64,000 bases of DNA, taken from positions 62,001-126,000 of the forward strand of contig CAZTOW010000009.1 of NCBI GenBank assembly GCA_964615375.1, written 5' to 3'. The translations under genes were made by a program, and so were the position numbers. Numbering within the stretch: position 1 is the stretch's first letter; every line of letters begins with the position of its first letter. Source of the stretch: CAZKWG01 sp964615375 (GTDB lineage: Bacteria; Myxococcota_A; UBA796; CAZKWG01). Shown in pieces: positions 36,270 through 43,837 of this stretch. Under the pieces are notes generated by a model. It made no database searches, was not told the DNA's origin, and saw nothing but the letters and a program-made list of their open reading frames with translations.

Positions 36270-36575
36270 CTACCTCTTCTTCAGGCCGGACCCCACGGTC
36301 TCCATCCAACGAGCCGCCTTGTCCGCCGGGTAAGCCCCCGCGCTCCGCCAGTTGCAGCGGGTGCACAGGGGGCCGCTGTCCTGGAAGCGGCCCTCGATCT
36401 GCGCCAGGCGCCAGCGGTTCAGGGTCTCCCCGCTCCAGAGGCTGGCCAGGGGCTGCTCGCGCAGGTTGCCCAGCCGGTTCTCCAGGTGCTCGTCCAGGCA
36501 GCAGGTCGTCACGTCCCCGCCGACGTGGACCATCGGCGTGTTCCAGAGGCCAGCGCAGGGCGGACGGGAGGACAC
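36270..36575 (-). CDS. Stand-alone SPASM-domain protein
   Basis: A 101-aa protein that looks like a C-terminal SPASM domain without a radical SAM core. Ordered cysteines: C7 in PCAGLW, C25-C26 in TTCCLDEH, then LGNLREQPLASLWSGE and C71/C74 in GPLCTRC, the usual auxiliary Fe-S ligand layout. GTG 36575 is chosen because TATACT ends exactly 6 nt upstream. Such a domain might bind an auxiliary cluster or act as a partner for a radical SAM enzyme encoded elsewhere; alternatively it is the relic of a truncated enzyme. The upstream DNA codes for a different gene, so no core is adjacent. Confidence 0.7.
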   Translation of the reverse strand: MSSRPPCAGLWNTPMVHVGGDVTTCCLDEHLENRLGNLREQPLASLWSGETLNRWRLAQIEGRFQDSGPLCTRCNWRSAGAYPADKAARWMETVGSGLKKR

Positions 36576-36581
36576 GCGATC

Positions 36582-36587
36582 AGTATA
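36582..36587 (-). promoter_or_regulatory. -10 element (TATACT), leaderless
   Basis: On the minus strand TATACT (five of six to consensus) ends exactly 6 nt before the GTG of the SPASM gene. No -35 match is apparent; the site lies just after the SGNH hydrolase stop codon at 36596. Confidence 0.45.
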
Positions 36588-36595
36588 GCCCAGCC

Positions 36596-37510
36596 TCAGG
36601 GCGCGGGCGGCAGGTCCCCCTGCTCGACGAGCGTGCGGTGGACCACCTCGGCGATACGGGCGTGCCCCAGGGCCGTGGGGTGGATGTGATCGGTGAACCA
36701 GTCCGACGACCACACCGCGGGGGTGTCCACGCGCGCGGGCAGGTCGATGAGCGTCACGCCCACCTCCGCCGCCGCCTCCCGGATCACCTCGTTGCAGACG
36801 AGCTGGGCTTCCCGCGCGGTGCGGACGACCGCGGCCTTGTCCGGGCTCAGGCCCGCCCCGGGCTCGCCGGGCACGAGGTAGGTCAGCAGGATGGTGCGCC
36901 CGCCACTCTGTCGCACGGCGCTGTCGAAGGCGCGGAGCTGATCGGTGTACCACTCCAGGCTGGCGCGCTCGACCGCCACCTCCGGCTCCTTCGCCGTGAG
37001 CAGGTTCCAGGCCCAGCTCGCCACCCTCAGCAGGCGCGGGCGGTGGTCCTCGGCCGCGCGCGGCGCCGACGCGCTGATCTCCGCCGAGAACGGGTTCACG
37101 GCGTCCTCGGGCCAGGCGAGGAAGTCGTTGTGCCCGACCATCAGCAGCACGACGCTGTGCATGCCGGGCTCCACGACCTTGATCCTCGGGATGCCCAGCT
37201 CGACCACCGTGGCCAGCCCCGCCCCCGGGCGCGCCATCTTGGCGATGGCCACGGGCGGGTCGTAGCCCGAGAGCCGGCCCCCGAGCTGCTCCGGCCAGCC
37301 CTCCCCCTCCTGGACGCCGTAGCCGTAGGTCACCGAGTCCCCGAACGCCGTGATCAGCACGCGAGCGGATCCGGGCTGCCCCTCGTCGTTGCGCAGGTGG
37401 ACCGCCAACTTCGGGTAGAGGGCCAGCGCGCCCTCCAGCAGCAGCAGGAAGAGCCCGAAGACCACGCCCGTGTAGAGCAGGCGTCTGCGGAGCGGGATGG
37501 ACGTGCTCAA
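36596..37510 (-). CDS. Membrane-anchored SGNH/GDSL hydrolase
   Basis: A 304-aa esterase-fold protein with an N-terminal membrane anchor (about 10-31), so the catalytic domain probably faces the periplasm. Catalytic motifs: GDS with S59, GHND with N128, and D274-x-x-H277 in TDHIHPT. These support lipase/esterase or acetyl-esterase activity, such as polysaccharide deacetylation. The start is TTG 37510, with GAGG 7 nt upstream. It is followed by the SPASM gene. Confidence 0.85.
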   Translation of the reverse strand: MSTSIPLRRRLLYTGVVFGLFLLLLEGALALYPKLAVHLRNDEGQPGSARVLITAFGDSVTYGYGVQEGEGWPEQLGGRLSGYDPPVAIAKMARPGAGLATVVELGIPRIKVVEPGMHSVVLLMVGHNDFLAWPEDAVNPFSAEISASAPRAAEDHRPRLLRVASWAWNLLTAKEPEVAVERASLEWYTDQLRAFDSAVRQSGGRTILLTYLVPGEPGAGLSPDKAAVVRTAREAQLVCNEVIREAAAEVGVTLIDLPARVDTPAVWSSDWFTDHIHPTALGHARIAEVVHRTLVEQGDLPPAP

Positions 37511-37555
37511 CCGAAGACCTCGCGCGCGCTTACGATATCGGATCCACGCCGCGGA

Positions 37556-38302
37556 TCAACCCGCGCGCTCCTCGCCGGGTGGTCCGTCGAAGCGCTTCCA
37601 CTCCCCCGCGATGAGCCTCTCGTGAGGATAAAAGCGGGACTTGTAGGCGATGTGCGGCGAGCGCTCCGCCCACAGGCCGAGGTAGTGATATCGCCCGTTG
37701 TTCTTCGCGAGCCAGGCGCACTCGAAGAGCACCGAGAAGGTGCCCAGCGAGCGGTCGGCGTGATCGGGGTCGAAGTAGAAATAGACGCTGGAGAGGTCTC
37801 GCGCCCCGGCGTCCAGGATGCCCACGCCCACCAGCTGGCCGTCCAGCAGGTAGCGCATCTCGATGGTGCGCGCGCAGGAGCGCAAGAACCAGGCCGCGTA
37901 GCCGCGCGCGCTCATGGGCCTCCCCTCGCGGGAGAGGCCGCGCTCCAGCTTGTGGCGGTTCATGAGGCGCAGCTTCTCCTCGGAGAAGCTGGCGGGGGCG
38001 ACCTCGACGACGAGATCCTGGTTCTTCCGCCAGACGCGCCGCTGGGAGCGCGTGTGGACGAGCTCGGTGGCCAGCAGGCGCACGGGCTCGCAGGCGCGGC
38101 AGGTCGGGCAGGTCGGGCGGTAGAGCAGGGTGCCGGTGCGGCGGTCCCCGAGCGCGAGGGCGGCGTCGAAGGCGGCGGGCGTGACCGGCCCCAGCGGCTG
38201 GCGCAGGGGCAGCCGGGCGGTCTCCCCCTCCAGGTACGGGCAGGGCTCGGGCTCGTCGTGAACCACGAGATCGCGGACGATAGGGGTGATCGCCTTGCCC
38301 AT
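37556..38302 (-). CDS. bpt: Aspartate/glutamate leucyltransferase (Bpt)
   Basis: A 248-aa cytoplasmic aminoacyl-tRNA-protein transferase of the N-end rule pathway: it attaches Leu from leucyl-tRNA to N-terminal Asp or Glu, marking proteins for ClpS-ClpAP. Family motifs are CPYLEGETARLPLR, the CPTCRACEPVR cysteine cluster, SVYFYFDPDHADRSLG and LGLWAERSPHIAYKSRFYPH. Full length for the family. TAGGAT ends exactly 6 nt before the ATG, indicating a leaderless transcript. ClpS and ClpA are not in the window. Confidence 0.92.
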   Translation of the reverse strand: MGKAITPIVRDLVVHDEPEPCPYLEGETARLPLRQPLGPVTPAAFDAALALGDRRTGTLLYRPTCPTCRACEPVRLLATELVHTRSQRRVWRKNQDLVVEVAPASFSEEKLRLMNRHKLERGLSREGRPMSARGYAAWFLRSCARTIEMRYLLDGQLVGVGILDAGARDLSSVYFYFDPDHADRSLGTFSVLFECAWLAKNNGRYHYLGLWAERSPHIAYKSRFYPHERLIAGEWKRFDGPPGEERAG

Positions 38303-38308
38303 GAGGAG

Positions 38309-38314
38309 ATCCTA
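38309..38314 (-). promoter_or_regulatory. -10 element (TAGGAT), leaderless
   Basis: On the minus strand TAGGAT ends exactly 6 nt before the bpt ATG (38302). The 6-nt gap, CTCCTC, has no Shine-Dalgarno character. Confidence 0.4.
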
Positions 38315-38374
38315 GCAGATTGTCACGCCGCCTGCTCTGGCGCCAGCCGGTTATGAAAGGCCGCTGGAGGCGCC

Positions 38375-39088
38375 GTGGGGGTTCGCAGCGAGCTGCGGGA
38401 CGAGGTCGGGCTGGTCCTGCTGGACCGCCCCGAGAAGGCGCACGCCTATGACCGCGCGCACCTCGCGGCGCTGGAGGAGGCGGTCCTGGCGCTGGCGCCG
38501 CGGGCGCGGGTGCTGGTGCTCGGGTCCACGGGCAACCGGGCCTTCTGCGCGGGGGCCGACCTGGACGCGATGCGCGAGGTGGACCCGCTGGACGCCCTCG
38601 ATCTGATGAGCCAGCGGGTGTTCACGACGCTGGCGCGGCTGCCGCTGCTCACGGTGGCGGCGGTGCAGGGGCCGGCGGTGGCGGGCGGCTTCGAGCTGAC
38701 CCTGGCCTGTGACCTGCGGATCGTGGGCCCGCGGGCGCGCTTCTCGCTGCCGGAGACGGCGCTGGGCATCATCCCCTCGGCCGGGGGCTGCGCGCGCCTG
38801 CCGCGCCTGGTGGGCGTGAGCGTGGCCAAGCAGATCATCCTGGCGGGGCGCTCGCTGGACGCGACGGCGGCGGTGCAGCTGGGGCTCGCGCTGCGGGTGG
38901 CCGAGGACCCGCTCGCCGACGCGCTCGCGCTGGCCGGCGAGCTCAGCAAGCGCGATCCGGTCGCCGTGAGGCTGGCCAAGCAGATCCTCGACCGCGGGGA
39001 GGACGTCGGCGCGCTCGACGCCGAGCGGGTGAGCGAGGCCCTGCTCTACACGCGCAAGCGGGCGAAGGCGCCCCCGACCGCGCGCTAG
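38375..39088 (+). CDS. Enoyl-CoA hydratase (DpgD-like)
   Basis: A 237-aa crotonase-fold enzyme. Both catalytic glutamates are present: E107 in GGFELTLACD and E127 in FSLPETALG; the oxyanion-hole motif is AFCAGADL. GTG 38375 is supported by GGAGG 5 nt upstream. It is the first gene of a four-gene operon with a DpgA-like polyketide synthase, so it probably acts as the dehydrating or aromatising hydratase (DpgD role) of dihydroxyphenylacetyl-CoA synthesis rather than in fatty-acid oxidation. The gap to dpgA is 49 nt. Confidence 0.85.
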   Translation: MGVRSELRDEVGLVLLDRPEKAHAYDRAHLAALEEAVLALAPRARVLVLGSTGNRAFCAGADLDAMREVDPLDALDLMSQRVFTTLARLPLLTVAAVQGPAVAGGFELTLACDLRIVGPRARFSLPETALGIIPSAGGCARLPRLVGVSVAKQIILAGRSLDATAAVQLGLALRVAEDPLADALALAGELSKRDPVAVRLAKQILDRGEDVGALDAERVSEALLYTRKRAKAPPTAR

Positions 39089-39113
39089 CCCCTCACGGGT
39101 CCGCGAGCCGCGC

Positions 39114-39119
39114 TATGCT
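39114..39119 (+). promoter_or_regulatory. Possible internal -10 element (TATGCT)
   Basis: TATGCT lies 18 nt before the ATG of the type III PKS gene, in the 49-nt gap after the first hydratase gene. No -35 match. It may give the PKS gene its own transcript. Confidence 0.25.
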
Positions 39120-39137
39120 GCTGGATCGGAGCCCCCC

Positions 39138-40196
39138 ATGCTGACCACCCGACCCCGCATCCTCTCTGTGGGCACGGCCCTGCCGCCGAAGAAGTACACG
39201 CAGGAGGAGGTGCTGAACCTCCTCGCGTCGAAGAACCCGGCGGTGCGTGAGATCTTCCTGGCGGCGCACATCAAGACCCGCCACCTCTACCTGCCGCCCC
39301 CCGTGCAGGGCGGGCGCCCGCACGAGACCCAGACGCAGCTCCTCCAGAAGATGCGTCGGGGCGCGCTGGAGATCGCCCCGCAGGCCATCGAGCGCTGCCT
39401 CGCGCCGCTCGGGCTCACCACCGCCGACGTGGACATGCTCACCTGCGTCACCAGCTCGGGCTTCATGCTGCCGGGCCTGACGGCGATGTTCATCAAGCAC
39501 TTCGGCTTCCGGGTGAACTGCCACCGCTTCGACATCGTGGGGATGGGCTGCAACGCCGGGCTGAACTCGCTGAACCCGGTCGCCAACTGGGCGGCGGCCA
39601 ACCCGGGCAAGAACGCGCTGATGGTCTGCTGCGAGATCAACAGCGCGCTCTACATCGACGAGGACACGGTCGGAAACGGCGTGGTCAACAGCCTCTTCGG
39701 GGACGGCTGCGCCGCCATCCTCGTGCGCGCGGACGAGCAGGACGAGCCGCGCTTCTCGCCGCAGGTGCTGGGCTTCTACAGCCACATCATCCCCGACACC
39801 TGGGCGGCGATGCACTACAACTACAGCGAGAAGCACGGCAAGTTCTTCTTCGTGCTGGACAAGGACGTGCCCTACGTCCTGGGCACGCATGCCGCCACCC
39901 CGGTCAAGGGCCTGCTGGACCGCTTCGGGCTGAAGGTGCGCCACATCAACCACTGGTTGATCCACTCGGGCGGCAAGAAGGTCATCGACGCCATCAAGTA
40001 CACGGTCGGCATCACCGAGCACGACGTCCGCCACACCGCGGGCATCCTGCGCGACTGCGGCAACCTCTCCAGCGGCAGCTTCCTCTTCAGCTACGAGCGG
40101 CTGATGAAGGAGGGGGTGGTCCGCCGCGGGGACTACGGCGTGATGATGACCATGGGGCCGGGATCCACCATCGAGAGCGCGCTGATCCGCTGGTAG
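39138..40196 (+). CDS. DpgA-like type III polyketide synthase
   Basis: A 352-aa condensing enzyme of the chalcone/stilbene synthase family. The catalytic triad is complete: C138 in GMGCNAG, H276 in LIHSGG and N309 in CGNLSSGS. The sequence is closest in feel to 3,5-dihydroxyphenylacetyl-CoA synthase DpgA (of glycopeptide antibiotic producers), which uses four malonyl-CoA; the two flanking hydratase-fold genes mirror dpgA-dpgB-dpgD. A DpgC dioxygenase is absent, so the product would remain dihydroxyphenylacetyl-CoA or its acid. Alkylresorcinol or pyrone synthesis is the main alternative. Confidence 0.88.
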   Translation: MLTTRPRILSVGTALPPKKYTQEEVLNLLASKNPAVREIFLAAHIKTRHLYLPPPVQGGRPHETQTQLLQKMRRGALEIAPQAIERCLAPLGLTTADVDMLTCVTSSGFMLPGLTAMFIKHFGFRVNCHRFDIVGMGCNAGLNSLNPVANWAAANPGKNALMVCCEINSALYIDEDTVGNGVVNSLFGDGCAAILVRADEQDEPRFSPQVLGFYSHIIPDTWAAMHYNYSEKHGKFFFVLDKDVPYVLGTHAATPVKGLLDRFGLKVRHINHWLIHSGGKKVIDAIKYTVGITEHDVRHTAGILRDCGNLSSGSFLFSYERLMKEGVVRRGDYGVMMTMGPGSTIESALIRW

Positions 40197-40231
40197 CGGG
40201 TCCTTTCTTCCATCGGGCACAGGAGCTGGGA

Positions 40232-40978
40232 ATGCGTTCGTTCGAGACCCTGCGGTACGAGGAGTCCGGCGCCGTCGCGCGCGTGTGGCTGCTGCGCCCG
40301 CGCATGAACATGCAGATGATCAACGAGCTCACGGCGGTCTGCGACCACCTGGAGGACGTGAGCCAGTGCAAGGTCGTGATCTTCCGCGGCGGCACGGGCG
40401 ACTTCTGCGCGGGCATCGACCTCGAGGACTTCAAGCCGGACGCGCCGCTGGACATCCACGGCTTCAACCGCTGGGAGAAGCTGGTCGTCCGGCTGGAGCG
40501 CCTGGACAAGATCACCGTCGTCGCCCTCGAGGGCGCGGTGGTGGGCGGCGGCTTCCAGCTCGCGCTGGCGGCGGACGCGCGCGTGGCCAGCCGCTCGGCG
40601 ACGCTGCAGTGCAACGAGGTGCAGCTCGGCTTCCTGCCCGGGATGGCCACCTACCGGCTGGCCAAGTACGTGGGCCTCGGCCGCGCCAAGCAGCTCATCC
40701 TGCGCTCGAAGGTGATCACGGCTGAGGACGCGCTGGCCCTCGGCATCGTGGACGACGTGGCCGACGACGTGGAGCAGGGCGTGGCCCAGGCCATCGCCGA
40801 CTTCGGGCCGCTCTACACCGTGACCGTGAAGCTGGCCCGCCGCCTGCTGAACGAGAGCTACGCGACCGAGTACGAGGACGCCATCGGCAACTTCCTGGCC
40901 GCCCAGCACGTCTCCATCAGCCAGACGGCCTTCCTCGACACGCTGAAGAAGCACCGCGCGGAACGCAAGAGCGGATGA
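40232..40978 (+). CDS. Crotonase-fold protein, DpgB-like, catalytic Glu replaced by Gln
   Basis: A 248-aa enoyl-CoA hydratase/isomerase family protein. The oxyanion-hole motif DFCAGIDLEDF is intact, but the first catalytic Glu is Gln (Q109 in GGGFQLALAAD), while the second is kept (E129 in CNEVQLG). Such a change argues against normal hydration and fits an accessory role like DpgB, which stimulates DpgA turnover. CAGGAG lies 8 nt before ATG 40232. It overlaps the acyltransferase gene by 4 nt (ATGA). Confidence 0.82.
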   Translation: MRSFETLRYEESGAVARVWLLRPRMNMQMINELTAVCDHLEDVSQCKVVIFRGGTGDFCAGIDLEDFKPDAPLDIHGFNRWEKLVVRLERLDKITVVALEGAVVGGGFQLALAADARVASRSATLQCNEVQLGFLPGMATYRLAKYVGLGRAKQLILRSKVITAEDALALGIVDDVADDVEQGVAQAIADFGPLYTVTVKLARRLLNESYATEYEDAIGNFLAAQHVSISQTAFLDTLKKHRAERKSG

Positions 40979-41646
40979 GCGCGGACATCAAGCCCTTCCC
41001 CGTCGACGCGGACGTCATGGGACGCATCCGCCCCATGCAGAACCGGGACGCCCCCCGCGTGGCCGAGCTGCACGAGGCGGCCATGGGCAACAGCTTGTGG
41101 GCGAAGCTCGGGCGGCGCTTCCTGACCGAGCTCTACCGCGGCCTCATCGACAACCCGCGCTTCCTCGGCTTCGTCTACGTGGAGGACGGCCAGGTGGGCG
41201 GCTTCATCGCCGGCTCCACCGACGCCGAGGCCATGATGCGCGAGGTCTTCCAGAGCCGCTGGATCGTGCTCGGGCTGGCCAGCCTGCCCAACGCGCTCAA
41301 GCCCGCCGTCATCCGCCACCTCGTCCACACCGCCCGCTACTTCGACGCCAGCGGCGCGGACGTCAAGGCGGAGAGCCTGTTCTGCTCCTTCGTGCCGAAC
41401 CTGCGCGGCAAGCGCGTGAGCGGCCACATCAACAAGGTGCTCTTCGACGACATGCTGGCCCGCGGCATCCAGGCGGTGAAGATCACCACCGAGACGAACA
41501 ACGAGGGCGCCAACCGCCAGCTCCTCAGCTGGGGCTTCGAGAGCCGGGGGACCTTCACGTTCTACGGGAAGGAGATGGTGACGTATGTGCTGGAGCTCGC
41601 CCGCAGCCCGCGGGTGGAGCCGGTGATGCGGCACCCGGCGGTGTGA
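40975..41646 (+). CDS. GNAT-family acyltransferase
   Basis: A 223-aa cytoplasmic acyltransferase: IRPMQNRDAPRVAELH opens the GNAT fold, LGRRFLTELYRGL and VGGFIAGSTDAEAM form the central strands and acyl-CoA region, and ITTETNNEGANRQLLSWGF is the conserved C-terminal part. Its start overlaps the DpgB-like gene, so it is the last gene of the pathway operon. It may transfer the dihydroxyphenylacetyl group from CoA to an amine, or acetylate a related product. The acceptor is unknown. Confidence 0.8.
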   Translation: MSADIKPFPVDADVMGRIRPMQNRDAPRVAELHEAAMGNSLWAKLGRRFLTELYRGLIDNPRFLGFVYVEDGQVGGFIAGSTDAEAMMREVFQSRWIVLGLASLPNALKPAVIRHLVHTARYFDASGADVKAESLFCSFVPNLRGKRVSGHINKVLFDDMLARGIQAVKITTETNNEGANRQLLSWGFESRGTFTFYGKEMVTYVLELARSPRVEPVMRHPAV

Positions 41647-41657
41647 AGGGAGGCGGC

Positions 41658-42776
41658 GTGGCCATCAACCCCCAGATCGTCGAGGCGCTCAAGCGGCTGA
41701 ACCCGTCCGTGCCGGCCGACGAGGACCTCTATGTCGACCGCGACGGGATCGAGGGGGCGCGTGGGTGGGATCTCCCGGAGAGGTTGGAAGCGCTGGTGAC
41801 CGCCGGGATTCGGACGACGGCGCTCCTTCACGGCGCGATTGGCGTCGGGAAAACCACAGAGCTCCAACGTTGGGAGCAGCGGCTGGGAGAGTCCTCCCTG
41901 GTGGCCCTGGTGACGTTGAACGGTGTGGATCTGAGAGAGCTGTCGATAGAGTATGTCGCCTCGCGGGAGACCTATGGGCCCGACCGGGCCATTCGCAGGC
42001 TGTTGGCGGCAGCATGTTCACGCTGGGGTGCTGCGAGCGGTGTAGATGTGATCGAGGACATGAATCCCGCTGAAGAGCAGGTTGATCTTGCCCATCTGGT
42101 GGAACAAGTGAGAGGGCCCGCTCGCCGCTCGCTCATCCTGCTGGTCGACGGTGTAGACCTGCTTCTTCCCGAGAGCGCAAAACTGGCTGTCGAGCGAATC
42201 TTCGCCGCTACGAGGTCGCTCGTGGATGCCGTCGTCTGTGTGGTCCCCCACGTTACGCTCGCGATGGACACGAGCTTCGCCCGTGCGCTGAATGTCGATC
42301 AGATCTGGCACCTGCCTGCGTTCCCTGTCCACAACGCCGACGAAGTCCGCAACCGTGTCGTGGTCGACCTCCTCGCCGACGGGCTCGGCCGGCGACTCGC
42401 GGGGCTCGACCTGTTCGATCAGCCGGACTATTGCTTGAAGGAGGCGGCCTGGCACTCAGGGGGGGTCCTGCGGGACGCCGTGCGCATCCTCCACGCATCC
42501 GTCCTTTCTGCCGCGCGCCTCGGGCGCGTCAATCGATTCCATCTTTCCCAGGGCCTTCGAGAGATCCGGCAGGATCTCGCGCAGGGCATGACACCTGAGA
42601 ACTGGCGGGAGCTTCGCTCCTTCGACGCGAACCCGACCAGGCAGGTCCCCAGCGAGCTCATCGCCCGAAACGCGATCCTCGCCTACGAGTCCCTTCAGGA
42701 TCGCTACTGGCACCCGCACCCCCTCCTCGCCAGCATGCTGGCAGATCCTCAGTTGGGATCGAGCAGGGTGCCATGA
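41658..42776 (+). CDS. AAA+ (STAND/ORC-like) ATPase of three-gene cassette
   Basis: A 372-aa cytoplasmic ATPase. GTG 41658 follows GGGAGG by 4 nt. Walker A is GAIGVGKT (59-66) and Walker B LILLVDGVD (159-167), with an Asp-Gly-Val-Asp where many AAA+ proteins have DExx. The C-terminal part ends with IARNAILAYESL and YWHPHPLL, similar to the winged-helix end of several bacterial AAA/STAND ATPases. Codons are less GC-extreme than in flanking genes (GTTGACCTG-type and ATA codons occur), a sign of transfer. It overlaps the next gene by 4 nt. No family name can be given. Confidence 0.75.
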   Translation: MAINPQIVEALKRLNPSVPADEDLYVDRDGIEGARGWDLPERLEALVTAGIRTTALLHGAIGVGKTTELQRWEQRLGESSLVALVTLNGVDLRELSIEYVASRETYGPDRAIRRLLAAACSRWGAASGVDVIEDMNPAEEQVDLAHLVEQVRGPARRSLILLVDGVDLLLPESAKLAVERIFAATRSLVDAVVCVVPHVTLAMDTSFARALNVDQIWHLPAFPVHNADEVRNRVVVDLLADGLGRRLAGLDLFDQPDYCLKEAAWHSGGVLRDAVRILHASVLSAARLGRVNRFHLSQGLREIRQDLAQGMTPENWRELRSFDANPTRQVPSELIARNAILAYESLQDRYWHPHPLLASMLADPQLGSSRVP

Positions 42777-43372
42777 CGACCGTCGATCAGATCGCGCTCC
42801 TGATCCGCGCGAACCTTCCCGTCATCCTCCAGCGGGTCCCACGCTGGTTCACGGCGGAGCAGGTGGCCGCGGAGCTGACGGCTCTCCTGGAGCGAACGAC
42901 GCAGGTCGTCTCGGACCCGCTGGGCCTGAACCCGCCCACCGTGCGCATCCTCGACGGCCGACAGATGACCGAGCGCGAGGCCCAGCGGTGGGAGATCGGC
43001 CGGGCCTCGCTCGGGACCCCCGACTCTCCCCTGGTCGTCCTCCTCGATGCCGCCAGCGCTCGCGTGGTCCTGCGCACCGCGCCGCACGTCACGTCCTGGG
43101 CTGGGGGTGTACAACTCCAGGTGGAGCACACTGTGCGCCCGACGCAGACGGAGCAGGAGCGACGCCTTGGGAACAACGCCTTCTCTCGCGTCCGCAAGGA
43201 GAGTCGAGAGCTGCTGGAGACCTTCCTGGGCTACACCATCGGCGTCGATCTGGGCACAGAGCGGATCTTCGTGCCCACTCTGGCGGCGTCCGCGCTGGAC
43301 GCCGCGCGCGAGGAATTGGATGAGGGTCTCATCCACATGGTGCGGGTAACCGATGACCACCTTGTATCTTGA
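42773..43372 (+). CDS. Unrecognised cassette protein B
   Basis: A 199-aa soluble protein without a recognised domain. The N-terminus (TVDQIALLIRANLPVILQR, then WFTAEQVAAELTALLERT) looks like a helical or winged-helix region. The middle is beta-rich with LVVLLDAASARVVLRTAP, and the C-terminus has a GYTIGVDLGTERIF segment. It starts inside the ATPase stop (ATGA) and overlaps protein C by 20 nt, so the three are certainly co-translated. It is a candidate substrate, effector or sensor of the AAA+ ATPase. Confidence 0.6.
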   Translation: MTTVDQIALLIRANLPVILQRVPRWFTAEQVAAELTALLERTTQVVSDPLGLNPPTVRILDGRQMTEREAQRWEIGRASLGTPDSPLVVLLDAASARVVLRTAPHVTSWAGGVQLQVEHTVRPTQTEQERRLGNNAFSRVRKESRELLETFLGYTIGVDLGTERIFVPTLAASALDAAREELDEGLIHMVRVTDDHLVS

Positions 43373-43820
43373 TGTCCCCGCGGATCAACGAATTCGCATC
43401 GACGTGAACGGTCTTCGAGTCCTGGCACGATACGTCAACGTCGAGAACGCACGAGGCAGCCTCGAGGTCGACGCCGTGGACCTGGACACGGGCGGAGCAC
43501 AGGCCATCCTGGGACCCTGGAGCGCGGTCGCCCACCTGTTCGAGGAGGTCGCTCAAGAGGATGGGCAGGTCATGACCGCAGGTGGCGTGGTCACCACCCG
43601 GGTCATCCTCGTCACCCTCACTGTCGGCCACTGGACGCTACACAACCTCGAACTGCACGCGTCCGAGGCGTTCACCCGCTGGCTCATCGGCATGCCCGTG
43701 CTCCGCCACCTCGACCTCCTCCTCCGTGAAGATCGGCCCGAAGGTGCCTGGCTCTGTGGGCCTCCACCTGGGCTCGTCGCGACCACCCCTCGACGCCCCA
43801 GCCGCCGCCCCGCGCTATGA
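43353..43820 (+). CDS. Unrecognised cassette protein C
   Basis: A 155-aa soluble protein, mostly predicted beta strands: TLYLDVPADQRIRIDVNG, VLARYVNVENARGSLEVDAV and VILVTLTVGHWTLHNLEL. No catalytic motif is evident. The C-terminus turns Pro/Arg-rich (ATTPRRPSRRPAL), partly overlapping the promoter of the MORN lipoprotein gene. It begins 20 nt inside protein B. Possible small beta-sandwich or vWA-associated partner; function unknown. Confidence 0.6.
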   Translation: MTTLYLDVPADQRIRIDVNGLRVLARYVNVENARGSLEVDAVDLDTGGAQAILGPWSAVAHLFEEVAQEDGQVMTAGGVVTTRVILVTLTVGHWTLHNLELHASEAFTRWLIGMPVLRHLDLLLREDRPEGAWLCGPPPGLVATTPRRPSRRPAL

Positions 43821-43821
43821 T
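43816..43821 (+). promoter_or_regulatory. -10 element (TATGAT) of the MORN lipoprotein gene
   Basis: TATGAT (five of six to consensus) lies 16 nt before ATG 43838 and contains the upstream ATG 43817, which is therefore unlikely to be the start. No clear -35 is seen. Confidence 0.4.
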
Positions 43822-43837
43822 CCCCCGAGGAGCCCTC

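Noticed and set aside
36270..36953. Full radical SAM enzyme
   Set aside because: Upstream residues of this frame are antisense to the SGNH hydrolase and lack a CxxxCxxC motif; only the SPASM part is real.
43817..43837. Upstream ATG as start of the MORN lipoprotein
   Set aside because: It falls inside the TATGAT -10 element and gives a weaker signal peptide than ATG 43838.
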